A stretch of DNA of 64,000 nt from Bacteroidota bacterium (GCA_023428755.1 JAEYWX010000023.1:62001-126000), one strand, 5' to 3'. Numbered from the stretch's first letter, positions 16,163 to 24,207 are shown. Made by a program: numbers and translations. The notes: generated from the letters alone by a model not told the origin.

Positions 16163-17542
16163 CTATATTTTATTTTTTTTCTTTATCATATAATAATCAA
16201 GTATTTTTTGAGCTTTTCGATCTTCGGACTCATCAAAATTAATTCTTGACATTTTCGTTCCTCGATAGTTTTCAAAATCTGGACCAGCATATGGAGATAA
16301 TGGACCAGAATCAACTTCATACTTCTTTGTATACTTAAGATTTACTTCATCCTCTAGATAAATGTCAAAGAACCATTTAACCTTTTCTTCATTGATGTAG
16401 CGCTCAAATATTTGTGTCCAGATTATTGCGTCGTTCCTTTCAAGTGCAACCCAATTCCATTTTTTTTCGAAAGTTTCCAAAAGCTCGAAATTCCATTCTA
16501 AATTTGGATGAAGACTAAGGGAATCCCAACAAAGGTGATTTTCAAATCGTTTGATTGAGTTGATGTCCCAATGAATTCTGAGATTGTCAGTTAAACCACC
16601 ATAATATCCATAATCCTCACTTTCTTCGTCATTGAAGTCTCCCCAACTTATTTTATCAATAAATTCCTCGATTGTGAATTCATCCCATTGTACAGACTCA
16701 TTTTTTGATAAGTAGTGCCATGATAATGGATTTGTAAGAAAGTGATGTTTAAAGCAAGTAAGCAATTCGTAATCCCAATGAATTGCTGTGTTCTGAGCAA
16801 GTATTTCCCAGTCCCATTTGTCCTCATACTTTTTAATTATATTAAAACTCCAGAAGTTGCTACTTCTTTCATTAGATAAGCTTTTCCAATCGATATCATT
16901 TTCATTGATTGAATTTATATACTCATCGGCATACTTATACTTAGATTCACTGTATTTGTAATAATTATTTTTTTTGTCATGGGTATCATCTTTAATGTCT
17001 TCTCCATAATTTGATTCATCCATAAGCCTTTCAACGTAATCATTTAACTTATGCTCCCTTGCTATTTCTAGAGGTAATCGAACAGATTTCAATCTGAATT
17101 GCTTTAATAAGTCTAAGAATGTATGATTTTGCAAGGCTAGTCTTAGGATAGGTTCATTCCATGGGAATATTTTATTAGCATGCAAAGTTTGGTCTATCCT
17201 TAGTATTAATTGTTCAATATTTCCACGTTGACTTGTCTTTGTGAAAAACCAGTTAAGATAAATTCTAAAAAAAGTTCCTGAATAATTTCGAATTGGGAAG
17301 ATAGTTAGATTGAACAGCGAAGAATATTCTTTCACAGTTTCAAATGAAAGATTGTGTTTTTTGTTCAAGGCAAATGCAATATGCATTTTCGTATCAACTT
17401 CAGCTAGCGTGTTATCCAAAAGATAAGTGGTCAATGGATAGTGTTTTAAAAGCATTTGCATGGCAAACCTTTTATGCCTCAACATTATCGATAGGATATT
17501 TACTTCATGCGGATCTGTTATGTGAACTGTCTTTAAGGCCAT
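16163..17542 (-). CDS. unrecognised protein with tandem tryptophan repeats
   Basis: I do not recognise this 459-residue protein. Residues about 217-385 hold six units of roughly 25 residues with a shared pattern: W, three residues, L, S, x, N, then W[DN], then hydrophobic pairs and F or Y (for example WDWEILAQN, IHWDYELL and WNWVALERN, IIWTQIFERY). The N-terminal 200 residues are alpha-helical in character with no motif seen. There is no signal peptide or membrane segment. The gene is clearly richer in A/T than its neighbours and lies alone between priA (convergent) and an AT-rich non-coding stretch, which suggests recent acquisition. A repeat-scaffold role is a guess. Confidence 0.8.
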   Translation of the reverse strand: MALKTVHITDPHEVNILSIMLRHKRFAMQMLLKHYPLTTYLLDNTLAEVDTKMHIAFALNKKHNLSFETVKEYSSLFNLTIFPIRNYSGTFFRIYLNWFFTKTSQRGNIEQLILRIDQTLHANKIFPWNEPILRLALQNHTFLDLLKQFRLKSVRLPLEIAREHKLNDYVERLMDESNYGEDIKDDTHDKKNNYYKYSESKYKYADEYINSINENDIDWKSLSNERSSNFWSFNIIKKYEDKWDWEILAQNTAIHWDYELLTCFKHHFLTNPLSWHYLSKNESVQWDEFTIEEFIDKISWGDFNDEESEDYGYYGGLTDNLRIHWDINSIKRFENHLCWDSLSLHPNLEWNFELLETFEKKWNWVALERNDAIIWTQIFERYINEEKVKWFFDIYLEDEVNLKYTKKYEVDSGPLSPYAGPDFENYRGTKMSRINFDESEDRKAQKILDYYMIKKKNKI

Positions 17543-18145
17543 ATCTTTTCTTGTTGCTTAGACATTGTATTTCAAAGACGATGTCTGCTTGAGTTAATAT
17601 GATTATTTATTTCGCTGATTTAAGCCTTTTCCAAAAACGGTAGTCTCTTTTTTGAAGAGCAGCCTGCTTCATTTGAGTTCTTTGATTGCTTTATACAGTA
17701 CTTTTTCATCCTTTTATCTTTTGTTTTTACAACCAGTTCGGCTATCGACATGTTCTCTCAAATTTACTCATTTCCGCCAGATACTAAACGAGCAACAAAA
17801 CAGTCCTGATCTAAAAACAAATCCCTCCGTTTTAGCGGAGGGACTTGCAGAAAATTTGTTCCATCAATTCGGTAAATGTGTCTCTTGTTTTTTGTTTTTA
17901 ATAGGGTTGATGGATCAGTTGGTTTTCACGGATAGAGATTCTGTTTTTAGTTTTCAAAGGAATTGGTTTCTGTCAGTTCTTATAGAGTACGGATTTTTCT
18001 ATCAGGATTTGGATTCTTAATTACTGATGTAAAAGTCTGAATTGTTTTTAAAACTTGTACGGGTACATTTGACCGATTTTTTTGCGGAAATTTCTATCGT
18101 GGTTTTACGACTTATTATTTTTATTTGTAAGCTGTTGTGTCGGCA
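17543..18145. other. AT-rich intergenic region
   Basis: About 600 bases hold no gene I can support. A 122-codon frame at 17652-18020 has a skewed, low-conservation look and contains a terminator-like hairpin, so I do not call it. Two hairpins with closely similar stems (CCCTCCG at 17822 and CCCTCT at 18153) face the minus direction, so a minus-strand transcript could end at 17822. Confidence 0.5.
17822..17843 (-). terminator. terminator-like hairpin
   Basis: Stem TCCCTCCG/CGGAGGGA with a 6-base loop. Read on the minus strand it is followed by a T-rich run (TTTGTTTTTA), so it could end a minus-strand transcript. No gene is apparent just upstream of it on that strand. Confidence 0.5.
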
Positions 18146-18173
18146 TAAAAAAATCCCTCTGTAAAAGAGGGAT
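18146..18173 (-). terminator. terminator of the RRM gene
   Basis: Stem ATCCCTCT/AGAGGGAT with a 5-base loop. On the minus strand it is followed by seven T residues and lies 29 bases after the stop codon of the RNA-binding protein gene. Confidence 0.85.
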
Positions 18174-18201
18174 ACTGTAAACGATTTTAGGTTGGAGCAA
18201 A

Positions 18202-18594
18202 TCAATAACGTCGGCCACCGCTTCCGCCACCACTGTATCCGCCACCGCCGCCATAACCACCGCCGCCGCCGGGACGATAGCCACCGCCACCGCCAGGTCG
18301 GCCACCACCATAACCACCGCCGCCTCTGTTACCACCACCGCCACCCGGGCGATCTTCGGCCTGTTTTACAACCAATGGTTTTTTACTGCGTCCGAGTGTA
18401 ATATCATTGAGCAATTCAATTGCATCTTTTCCATCCTGTTCTTCGGCCATGGTTACAAAACCAAAGCCACGGCTTTTTCCGGTTTCTCTGTCAATTGAAA
18501 TTTTAGCAGAAACCACTTTGCCAAATTTTTCAAAAATTTCTTCTAATTCGGCATCATCTACATCATAGGGTAGGCCGGCAACAAATAAATTCAT
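18202..18594 (-). CDS. RRM RNA-binding protein with glycine-rich tail
   Basis: A single RNA recognition motif (residues 1-80) with RNP2 LFVAGLPY and RNP1 KSRGFGFVTM, followed by a 50-residue tail of Gly, Arg, Pro and Tyr repeats. This is the layout of bacterial glycine-rich RNA-binding proteins, which often act as cold-shock or RNA-chaperone proteins. It is monocistronic with its own terminator. A dyad overlapping the start codon could form a leader hairpin. The GC-rich tail repeats are low-complexity coding sequence, not a CRISPR array. Confidence 0.93.
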   Translation of the reverse strand: MNLFVAGLPYDVDDAELEEIFEKFGKVVSAKISIDRETGKSRGFGFVTMAEEQDGKDAIELLNDITLGRSKKPLVVKQAEDRPGGGGGNRGGGGYGGGRPGGGGGYRPGGGGGYGGGGGYSGGGSGGRRY

Positions 18595-18612
18595 TACAAA
18601 TAATTTTTGTAA
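18594..18612 (-). promoter_or_regulatory. leader dyad over the RRM start codon
   Basis: TTACAAA and TTTGTAA form a 7-bp perfect dyad with a 5-base loop whose downstream arm runs into the ATG. In the mRNA it could partly hide the start codon. Autoregulation by the RRM protein is only a suggestion. Confidence 0.3.
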
Positions 18613-18677
18613 ATCTACTTAACTATTGCTTTCGTTGAGCATATTTGATGGAGATTATCAGGAAAAAGACCGAACTG

Positions 18678-19331
18678 TCAAAAACCTGTCATGGCAGTAT
18701 AATCATAAACGTTCAGCCCTGGCTTTTTTTCTTTGGCAGCCCGTACCATAGCGTTTGCAACCGCTTTGCCTTCAATAGCTTTGTATTTTGATGGAATGAG
18801 AAATGAAAAAGTGCGGAAAATTACGGTGCCGATCATTTCGCCCAAACGTTTTTCTTTTCGGTCGCCGGTTAATAACGATGGCCGAAAAATATGCAGACTG
18901 TCGAACGGAAATGTTGCGATCACTTCTTCCACTTCACCTTTCAGTCGTGAATAAAAAATGCGTGAATGCACATTGGCGCCCATAGCTGATACTAATAAAT
19001 ATTGTGTGAAACCGGCTTCGCTTCCAAACCGTGCAGCATTTACCGGTATGTCAAAATCAATGGATCGATACAGCATTTTATCACCTTTTACATTTGCATT
19101 GGTGGTGCCGATGCAGGAAAAAATACAATCACCCTTGCCAAGATTTTTTCTATACAATTCGTAATCGGAGAAATCGGTGATACATGTTTCCAGTTTCGGA
19201 TGTTGTACAGCAATGGGACGGCGTACAAGAATCCGTACAGATGAAAAAGCATCGTCCTGTAAAAGCTTTTCTACCAGTGCCGAACCAATTAATCCGGTGG
19301 CTCCTATTACAACGGCAGTTTGTCCGTTCAT
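18678..19331 (-). CDS. NAD(P)-binding SDR-like oxidoreductase
   Basis: An atypical short-chain dehydrogenase of the NAD(P)H-binding type (related to HTATIP2/YbjT-like proteins). The Rossmann motif is VVIGATGLIGSALV, followed by LVRRP (NADP-type) and SCIGTTNANVKG. I choose the ATG at 19331 (MNGQTAVV). Two ATGs upstream (19349, 19355) are in frame, and the outermost overlaps the murB start codon on the other strand by two bases. Substrate unknown. It is divergent from murB. Confidence 0.85.
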   Translation of the reverse strand: MNGQTAVVIGATGLIGSALVEKLLQDDAFSSVRILVRRPIAVQHPKLETCITDFSDYELYRKNLGKGDCIFSCIGTTNANVKGDKMLYRSIDFDIPVNAARFGSEAGFTQYLLVSAMGANVHSRIFYSRLKGEVEEVIATFPFDSLHIFRPSLLTGDRKEKRLGEMIGTVIFRTFSFLIPSKYKAIEGKAVANAMVRAAKEKKPGLNVYDYTAMTGF

Positions 19332-19353
19332 AATTTGTTTATTTTGCATCTTC

Positions 19354-20376
19354 ATGCAAATTCACGAAAATCTTTCACTCCGGCAATACAATACATTCGG
19401 GATCGATGTAAAAGCAAAACTGTTTGCTGATTTTTCATCGGTTGAACAGTTACAGGAAATACTACGCTATGTGCAGCAGTTAGCGCCACGCAGTGAACGG
19501 CTGATTCTTGGTGGCGGAAGTAATTTGCTATTTACAAAAGATGTAAATGCATTGGTGTTGAAGAACGAAATCAATGGTATCCGCCTCATAAGCGAAGATG
19601 ATGCCTTTGTTTATCTCAACGTTGGTGCGGGTGTAAACTGGCACAGCTTTGTACAATACTGTGTGCAGCAGGGTTGGGGTGGAGTGGAGAATTTGAGTTT
19701 GATACCGGGCAATGTAGGTGCCAGCCCTATGCAGAATATTGGTGCGTATGGCGTTGAAATAAAAGATGTGTTTGAAGAACTGGAAGCTTATCACCTCAAC
19801 GATAAAAAAACGATCCGGTTTTCAAATAGGGATTGTGCGTTTGGTTACAGGGAAAGTGTGTTTAAGCGGCAATACAAAAATCAGTTTGTGATTTTAAATG
19901 TTACGTACAAGCTACGTAAACAGCCGGTGTTCAATACCAGTTATGGAGCCATTCAGCAGGAACTGGACAACATGGGAGTGAAAGAATTATCGGTTGCCGC
20001 CGTTTCACAGGCAGTGATCAATATCCGTTCATCGAAGTTGCCCGATCCGAAACAGGTTGGCAATGCAGGAAGTTTTTTTAAAAATCCATCGGTGAGTAAA
20101 GAGCAGTTCGATCAGTTGAAAAATGAATTTGAATCACTGATTGCATTTGTAAATCCCGATGGTACCATGAAGCTTGCTGCAGGTTGGCTCATTGAGCAAT
20201 GCGGTTGGAAAGGCTATCGCAAAGGCGATGCCGGTTGTTATGCAAAGCAGGCATTGGTGTTGGTGAATTATGGAGGAGCAACCGGTCAGGATATTTTTGA
20301 TTTGAGTGAAGCGATCTTACAAAGTGTAAAAGCGAAGTTTGGTGTGGAGCTGGAGCGGGAAGTGAATATTGTGTAG
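19354..20376 (+). CDS. murB: UDP-N-acetylmuramate dehydrogenase MurB
   Basis: MurB reduces UDP-GlcNAc-enolpyruvate to UDP-MurNAc with NADPH and FAD, in the cytosol, for peptidoglycan synthesis. The 340-residue protein has the FAD-binding GGGSNLLF and GNVGASPMQNIGAYG motifs and the C-terminal catalytic region around GNAGSFFKNP (Ser proton donor). It is of the longer type I class. I start at ATG 19354 (MQIHENLSLRQYNTFG), because the 59 codons before it overlap the opposite gene. Confidence 0.96.
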   Translation: MQIHENLSLRQYNTFGIDVKAKLFADFSSVEQLQEILRYVQQLAPRSERLILGGGSNLLFTKDVNALVLKNEINGIRLISEDDAFVYLNVGAGVNWHSFVQYCVQQGWGGVENLSLIPGNVGASPMQNIGAYGVEIKDVFEELEAYHLNDKKTIRFSNRDCAFGYRESVFKRQYKNQFVILNVTYKLRKQPVFNTSYGAIQQELDNMGVKELSVAAVSQAVINIRSSKLPDPKQVGNAGSFFKNPSVSKEQFDQLKNEFESLIAFVNPDGTMKLAAGWLIEQCGWKGYRKGDAGCYAKQALVLVNYGGATGQDIFDLSEAILQSVKAKFGVELEREVNIV

Positions 20377-20460
20377 AAGCTTTGAGCGTTTAGCTACGAG
20401 CTTCGAGCAAATACAAGAATGTGCAAGCTCGCAGCTCATAGCTCACAACTCGCAGCTTTC
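20377..20460. repeat. GAGCT-rich inverted repeat
   Basis: The gap between murB and the phosphopantetheinyl transferase is an imperfect inverted repeat of AGCTACGAGCTTCGAGC and AAGCTCGCAGCTC type units. A related unit (GAGCTACGAGCTACGAGC) lies near 55146. The convergent setting suggests it may also weakly terminate both genes. Confidence 0.5.
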
Positions 20461-20461
20461 C

Positions 20462-21091
20462 TCAACTCACCACCCAACTCATCACCAGCTCTTTCATAAA
20501 CCGATACTGTACCGTTAATGGCAAGGGTTCAAATTTCTGAAAGCTGCAAATAAGTTTTCCTTCTTCATCATTGCCTTCAATGTTTTGAATATGCATGTGC
20601 TCTCTGAAATCAACGCCACCTTCACCAAACCATTTGAACATTGATTCTTTGGTGCTCCACAAAAGAGTTGCAAGCTGTAATAGTTGTGCAGTGCTCATCT
20701 GTTCATCCAGAAACATTTTTTCGTGCTGCGTTAAAAACTTGTGGCTGATGCGAAGAATTTTATCGGTGGGTTGCTCAATATCCACGCCTACACGTTGGGT
20801 AGAACTTACAATAGCCGCTGCATAATCACCGCAATGCGAAATGGAGAAATGATATTTCTCGCCTGGTAAAAATGGTTTGCGTGTATCAGCAATTAAAATT
20901 TCATGCAGCGGAAAATCGTCAAACAGCGTTGGAAGCAAATAACGGCCGGCGAGGTGTTGCAGACGTTTGTGCGGATGCGTTACATCCCGTTTTAACGGAA
21001 CTTTCTCCAGGAAAAAATCTTCGGGTTCGGCAATATGCCAAAGCCCTGCTTTTGTATTGCTGTTGATAGTATGTTGATAAACGAGTGGCAA
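20462..21091 (-). CDS. Sfp-type 4'-phosphopantetheinyl transferase
   Basis: A 209-residue Sfp-like enzyme that moves phosphopantetheine from CoA onto carrier proteins. Magnesium-binding motifs are VGVDIEQ (about residue 97) and the WSTKESMFKWFG helix (about residue 143), both complete. The N-terminal half is shorter and more divergent. It could serve as the ACP synthase for fatty acids or for secondary metabolism; no polyketide or peptide synthetase is in the window. Convergent with murB. Confidence 0.9.
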   Translation of the reverse strand: MPLVYQHTINSNTKAGLWHIAEPEDFFLEKVPLKRDVTHPHKRLQHLAGRYLLPTLFDDFPLHEILIADTRKPFLPGEKYHFSISHCGDYAAAIVSSTQRVGVDIEQPTDKILRISHKFLTQHEKMFLDEQMSTAQLLQLATLLWSTKESMFKWFGEGGVDFREHMHIQNIEGNDEEGKLICSFQKFEPLPLTVQYRFMKELVMSWVVS

Positions 21092-21166
21092 ATTCAGATT
21101 TAAGATTTTAGATTGCAGGTTTCAGAGTTATACTTTCGCACAAAGCTAAAGAAATCAACCACGCCA

Positions 21167-21188
21167 CGGTTGGTGTCCTCACCAACCG
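21167..21188. repeat. short perfect palindrome before dcd
   Basis: Stem CGGTTGGTG/CACCAACCG, nine pairs with a TCCT loop, 28 bases upstream of dcd. It resembles the palindrome at 9077-9107 and has no T-run, so a dispersed repeat or protein site is more likely than a terminator. Confidence 0.5.
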
Positions 21189-21216
21189 GAAAAATGTTCA
21201 GCTAAAAACCGGAAAA

Positions 21217-21753
21217 ATGATTTTAAGTGATAAACGCATATTAGAAGAGATCGAAAAAGGAACCATTAAAGTAGAGCCGTATGATCGTGAATGTTTGGGC
21301 AGCAACAGCTACGATGTGCATTTGGGAAGTACGCTGGCAATTTATAAAGATCATATGATCGATGCCAAAAAGCACAATGAGATCGAGTACATCGAAATTC
21401 CCGACGAAGGGTTTGTATTATATCCGCATATTTTTTATCTCGGTGTTACCCAGGAGTACACCGAAACTCATGCACACGTTCCGTTCCTGGAAGGTAAATC
21501 ATCTACCGGCAGGCTGGGGATCGATATTCATGCGACAGCCGGTAAAGGCGATGTGGGTTTTTGCGGTAACTGGACATTGGAAATATCCGTAAAGCAACCG
21601 GTAAAAGTGTACAAAGGAATGCCCATTGGTCAACTCATTTATTTCCCTGTTGATGGTGAAATTGAAGTGAAGTACAACCAAAAAGCAAATGCGAAATACA
21701 GCGACCAGCACAATAAGCCGGTGGAGAGTATGATGTGGAAGAATAAGTTTTAA
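21217..21753 (+). CDS. dcd: dCTP deaminase
   Basis: Dcd deaminates dCTP to dUTP, the first step toward dTMP in many bacteria. The 178-residue protein has the trimeric dUTPase-like fold, with SNSYDVHLG near the N-terminus and the catalytic segment EGKSSTGRLGIDIHATAG (Glu and Ser/Arg). The C-terminus MMWKNKF is typical for Bacteroidota. It is transcribed alone; a bipartite repeat element begins right after the stop. Confidence 0.94.
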   Translation: MILSDKRILEEIEKGTIKVEPYDRECLGSNSYDVHLGSTLAIYKDHMIDAKKHNEIEYIEIPDEGFVLYPHIFYLGVTQEYTETHAHVPFLEGKSSTGRLGIDIHATAGKGDVGFCGNWTLEISVKQPVKVYKGMPIGQLIYFPVDGEIEVKYNQKANAKYSDQHNKPVESMMWKNKF

Positions 21754-21756
21754 AAC

Positions 21757-21944
21757 GGCCCCCTAAATCCCCCAAAGGGGGACTTCCCTTGCACAGCCCT
21801 TGCTTATTTATGAGTATGAATTGTATTGATCTTTATTGAAAATGTACAGCAGAAAAAAGTTGCTGAAGTGGAAGAATAAATAGTTTCATAAAGTGATGAA
21901 GCACCGCTCTTTCCCTGCTGGGGAAAGAGATGGAGAAAGGGGCC
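21757..21944. repeat. bipartite inverted-repeat element 5
   Basis: Arms at 21757-21783 (CCCCCTAAATCCCCC/GGGGG) and 21904-21944 (CTCTTTCCC/GGGAAAGAG then GAGAAAGGGGCC). Spacer text TTGCACAGCCCTTGCTTATTT matches the corresponding text of element 3. The right arm touches the stop codon of the DUF3810 gene (21946). Confidence 0.65.
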
Positions 21945-21945
21945 G

Positions 21946-23031
21946 CTATTGGGTTTCATACTTCTTCCTGTACGCAATCAACCAGCCCGTTACTTCGCCG
22001 TAACTATCAATGCCTTTGCGTTGGCGGTTTTGTTTGAGATAGTAATCGTATAATGCATCGGTCCAATCACTCAAAAACGAACGGTGTGCACTGATAAAAG
22101 CAGCATAGGTTTTCATATCCCGTTTTACGCCGGGGTGAATTTGTTTTCCCAGTTCAGTTGCTGCAGTTGAATCTACCCGCTTAAGATTGTTCCAGGCATA
22201 CAAAAACATATCAAAGTAGGAAGAGTATTGCAGCAACGTATCGGCCGAATTGGTAGCAGCCATAAAACCTACAAAGTTCGCTTCGCTTTCACTGGCATAC
22301 CCAACCTGGTGCGCCATCTCATGACAGGTAACATAGGGTTGCAAAAAATTTGGGATGGCTGTATTTACCTGCCCTTCGCCGGTAAAAGGATTATAATACC
22401 CTTGGAAGCCTACATAGTTTCCAATAATGCCAAACATCGAAGCTTTCATGGATGAATGACGGTAACGGATAAACGGAAATGAGGTTTCTATTTTCCGGTA
22501 ACCTTCCCGAGCCGATTGAAACATACGTTCCCTGCTCATCACCGTATCGTTTTGTTGCAAACAAATTTCTTTGCTGCTGTTCATTTTCTGCAGCAGGTAC
22601 TGGTTCAGTTCAATCAGTTGTTGCTTTTCAAACTTACCGTTTTGCAAACCAAGCTGGTGCTCAATTCCATTGCGGTAGTAATTCAGTCCCCAGAAGAGAT
22701 AAAAATACACATACACAAACAGCAGAATAATGCCTGCTGTAAACAACGGTGCAAGTTTTTTCTTCCAGCTGTCGGTTTTATGAAACAGCCGCACCACAAA
22801 CTTGCCCAACTGCCACAGTAAGCTGATGGCAACAATGGAATAGAGAATATCACCCAAGCTAAAGGGTATCCAGCCAAACACGATCCGTAAGAAGCCGGCG
22901 AGCTTTGGATAAAAAGCAGTTGCATAGTTTTTCTCGATCCAATTGTGATTGCCGGAGATAAAGAAGATAAACAGGGCAAGGATGGAGAGGGCACTTACAA
23001 GTGAAATACGTATGAGTTTACCGTAGGTCAT
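21946..23031 (-). CDS. DUF3810 membrane zinc-metallopeptidase-like protein
   Basis: A 361-residue membrane protein of the DUF3810 family. Three hydrophobic segments lie in the first 120 residues (including ISLVSALSILALFIFFISG and ILLFVYVYFYLFWGLNY). A soluble part follows with CHEMAHQVGY (HExxH) and a downstream SESEANFVGF carrying the third ligand glutamate, a zincin-type arrangement. I choose ATG 23031 (MTYGKLIR). Substrate unknown; the active site should face the periplasm, by inference. A bipartite repeat element abuts its stop codon. Confidence 0.88.
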   Translation of the reverse strand: MTYGKLIRISLVSALSILALFIFFISGNHNWIEKNYATAFYPKLAGFLRIVFGWIPFSLGDILYSIVAISLLWQLGKFVVRLFHKTDSWKKKLAPLFTAGIILLFVYVYFYLFWGLNYYRNGIEHQLGLQNGKFEKQQLIELNQYLLQKMNSSKEICLQQNDTVMSRERMFQSAREGYRKIETSFPFIRYRHSSMKASMFGIIGNYVGFQGYYNPFTGEGQVNTAIPNFLQPYVTCHEMAHQVGYASESEANFVGFMAATNSADTLLQYSSYFDMFLYAWNNLKRVDSTAATELGKQIHPGVKRDMKTYAAFISAHRSFLSDWTDALYDYYLKQNRQRKGIDSYGEVTGWLIAYRKKYETQ

Positions 23032-23049
23032 CGGGTTCAAAATTAAGGG

Positions 23050-23185
23050 AGGAACGGGCAATGTTGAATAAGCAACAGGCAATAGTCAATATTGAATAGG
23101 CAATTAGCAACAGGCAACGGGCAATATGGGAGTGATTGGGAATTTGGAATTTGAGTTCTTGCTCATTGCCAATTGCCTATTTGTC
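23050..23185. repeat. GCAATAGGCAA-type inverted repeats
   Basis: Short units such as GCAACAGGCAAT and GAATAGGCAATT recur four to five times, and the inverse GCTCATTGCCAATTGCC appears at about 23160-23180. No frame is present. It resembles the other dispersed intergenic repeats of this genome. Confidence 0.5.
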
Positions 23186-23194
23186 GTGCCTTTT

Positions 23195-23365
23195 GCCCGG
23201 CATAGCCCCGACCGGCGTGGATGCCCCGCAGGCTTTGCTTTGTGTTGAAAATGAGCAGAAGGCGTAGCTTTGCAGGGTGTTGAACGGGCTTTTGCAGCGG
23301 AGCAGGAACAAAGGGCGGGAAACCGCTGCCTGTGCAGGGAACCGAACGATGCTGCTCCTAAAAAT
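23195..23365 (+). other. GC-rich possibly structured element
   Basis: A block of about 170 bases is clearly richer in G and C than its surroundings, has no convincing frame, and contains nested complementarity: GCAGCGG (23294-23300) pairs with CCGCTGC (23323-23329), and inside this GCGG-GAAA-CCGC (23315-23326) makes a GNRA-capped hairpin. It ends just before the promoter of yceD. A structured RNA or a dispersed repeat are both possible; strand is not determined. Confidence 0.4.
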
Positions 23366-23380
23366 AAACCCGCTTTTTCG

Positions 23381-23412
23381 TTTGGCCGATACTTGAATTT
23401 CGGCTACCTTTG
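23381..23412 (+). promoter_or_regulatory. promoter of the yceD-rpmF-plsX operon
   Basis: TTTG at 23381-23384, a 20-base spacer and TACCTTTG at 23405-23412 are an almost ideal Bacteroidota -33/-7 pair. The yceD ATG is 23 bases further on. Confidence 0.7.
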
Positions 23413-23435
23413 CAAACTCTTTAAAATAGGGTGAT

Positions 23436-23978
23436 ATGGGAACTCGCCGGGAATATGAAATAGCTTTTGTGGGATTGAAGCCCGGGGTACATGAGTTTCA
23501 GTATGAAATTGACGACAGGTTCTTTGAAGAATTCGGACAACAGGACTTTCAAAACTGTAAAGCAAACGTAAAGCTGGAGCTGGAAAAGAATACCGGTTTT
23601 ATGATGCTTAAGTTTGAGGTAGGCGGCACGGTAGGCCTTACATGCGACCGTTGCGGAAACGACCTTCCTCTAGAACTGTGGGACGAATTTGAGATGCTGG
23701 TGAAAATGACGGATGAGCCGGAGAAAATGAATGAAGAAGAAGAGAGCCCGGATGTGTATTACATTTCCCGTACCGAAAGTCATTTACACGTGAAGAACTG
23801 GATCTATGAGTTCATCATACTCAGCATCCCCATGCAGAAAATGTGCAGGGAAAGTGAAATGGGTGGTCCGCATTGCAACAAAGAAGTGCTGGCACGCCTT
23901 GCTCAACTGAACCCGCAACCAAACGATAGTAACAACACATCCATCTGGAAAGGATTGGATAAATTCAAAAACGAGTAA
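23436..23978 (+). CDS. yceD: YceD/DUF177 family protein
   Basis: A 180-residue DUF177 protein. The family is almost always next to rpmF, as here, and plant homologues have been linked to 23S rRNA processing. The CDRCG motif (about residue 70) and the C-terminal CRESEMGGPHCNKE form a likely zinc site. An acidic stretch around EKMNEEEESPDVYY is present. It opens the operon with rpmF (11 bases later) and plsX. Molecular function is unproven. Confidence 0.9.
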   Translation: MGTRREYEIAFVGLKPGVHEFQYEIDDRFFEEFGQQDFQNCKANVKLELEKNTGFMMLKFEVGGTVGLTCDRCGNDLPLELWDEFEMLVKMTDEPEKMNEEEESPDVYYISRTESHLHVKNWIYEFIILSIPMQKMCRESEMGGPHCNKEVLARLAQLNPQPNDSNNTSIWKGLDKFKNE

Positions 23979-23989
23979 AATTTAAAGAT

Positions 23990-24184
23990 ATGCCAAATCC
24001 AAAGCGCAGACATTCGCAGCAACGCAGTGCAAAGCGTCGTACTCACTACACCGCTGTAACAGTTTCTTTAACAAAAGATAGCACTACAGGCGAAACACAT
24101 CCACGTCACCGTGCGCATGTGAGTGAAGGTAAATTGTACTACAAAGGAAAATTAGTAGCTGAAAAAGCTCCTGCTAAAGCGTAA
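23990..24184 (+). CDS. rpmF: 50S ribosomal protein L32, zinc-free form
   Basis: L32 is a small protein of the large ribosomal subunit. The N-terminus MPNPKRRHSQQRSAKRRTHY is diagnostic. The four cysteines that bind zinc in many L32 proteins are absent: where CxxC pairs would stand the sequence reads TTGETHPRH and SEGKLYYKG, so this is the zinc-independent form. It is the only L32 gene in the window and lies in the standard yceD-rpmF-plsX order, so it is probably the main L32 rather than a zinc-starvation paralogue. Confidence 0.95.
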   Translation: MPNPKRRHSQQRSAKRRTHYTAVTVSLTKDSTTGETHPRHRAHVSEGKLYYKGKLVAEKAPAKA

Positions 24185-24207
24185 GCTTTTATAACTAACT
24201 TACCTGC

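Noticed and set aside
17652..18020. 122-codon frame in the AT-rich gap
   Set aside because: Contains a terminator-like hairpin, has no recognisable motif and no promoter; probably chance in A/T-rich DNA.
18192..18401. His/Arg-rich frame and CRISPR-like repeats near 18.3 kb
   Set aside because: This is the reverse of the Gly-rich coding tail of the RRM protein; units are irregular and there are no spacers.
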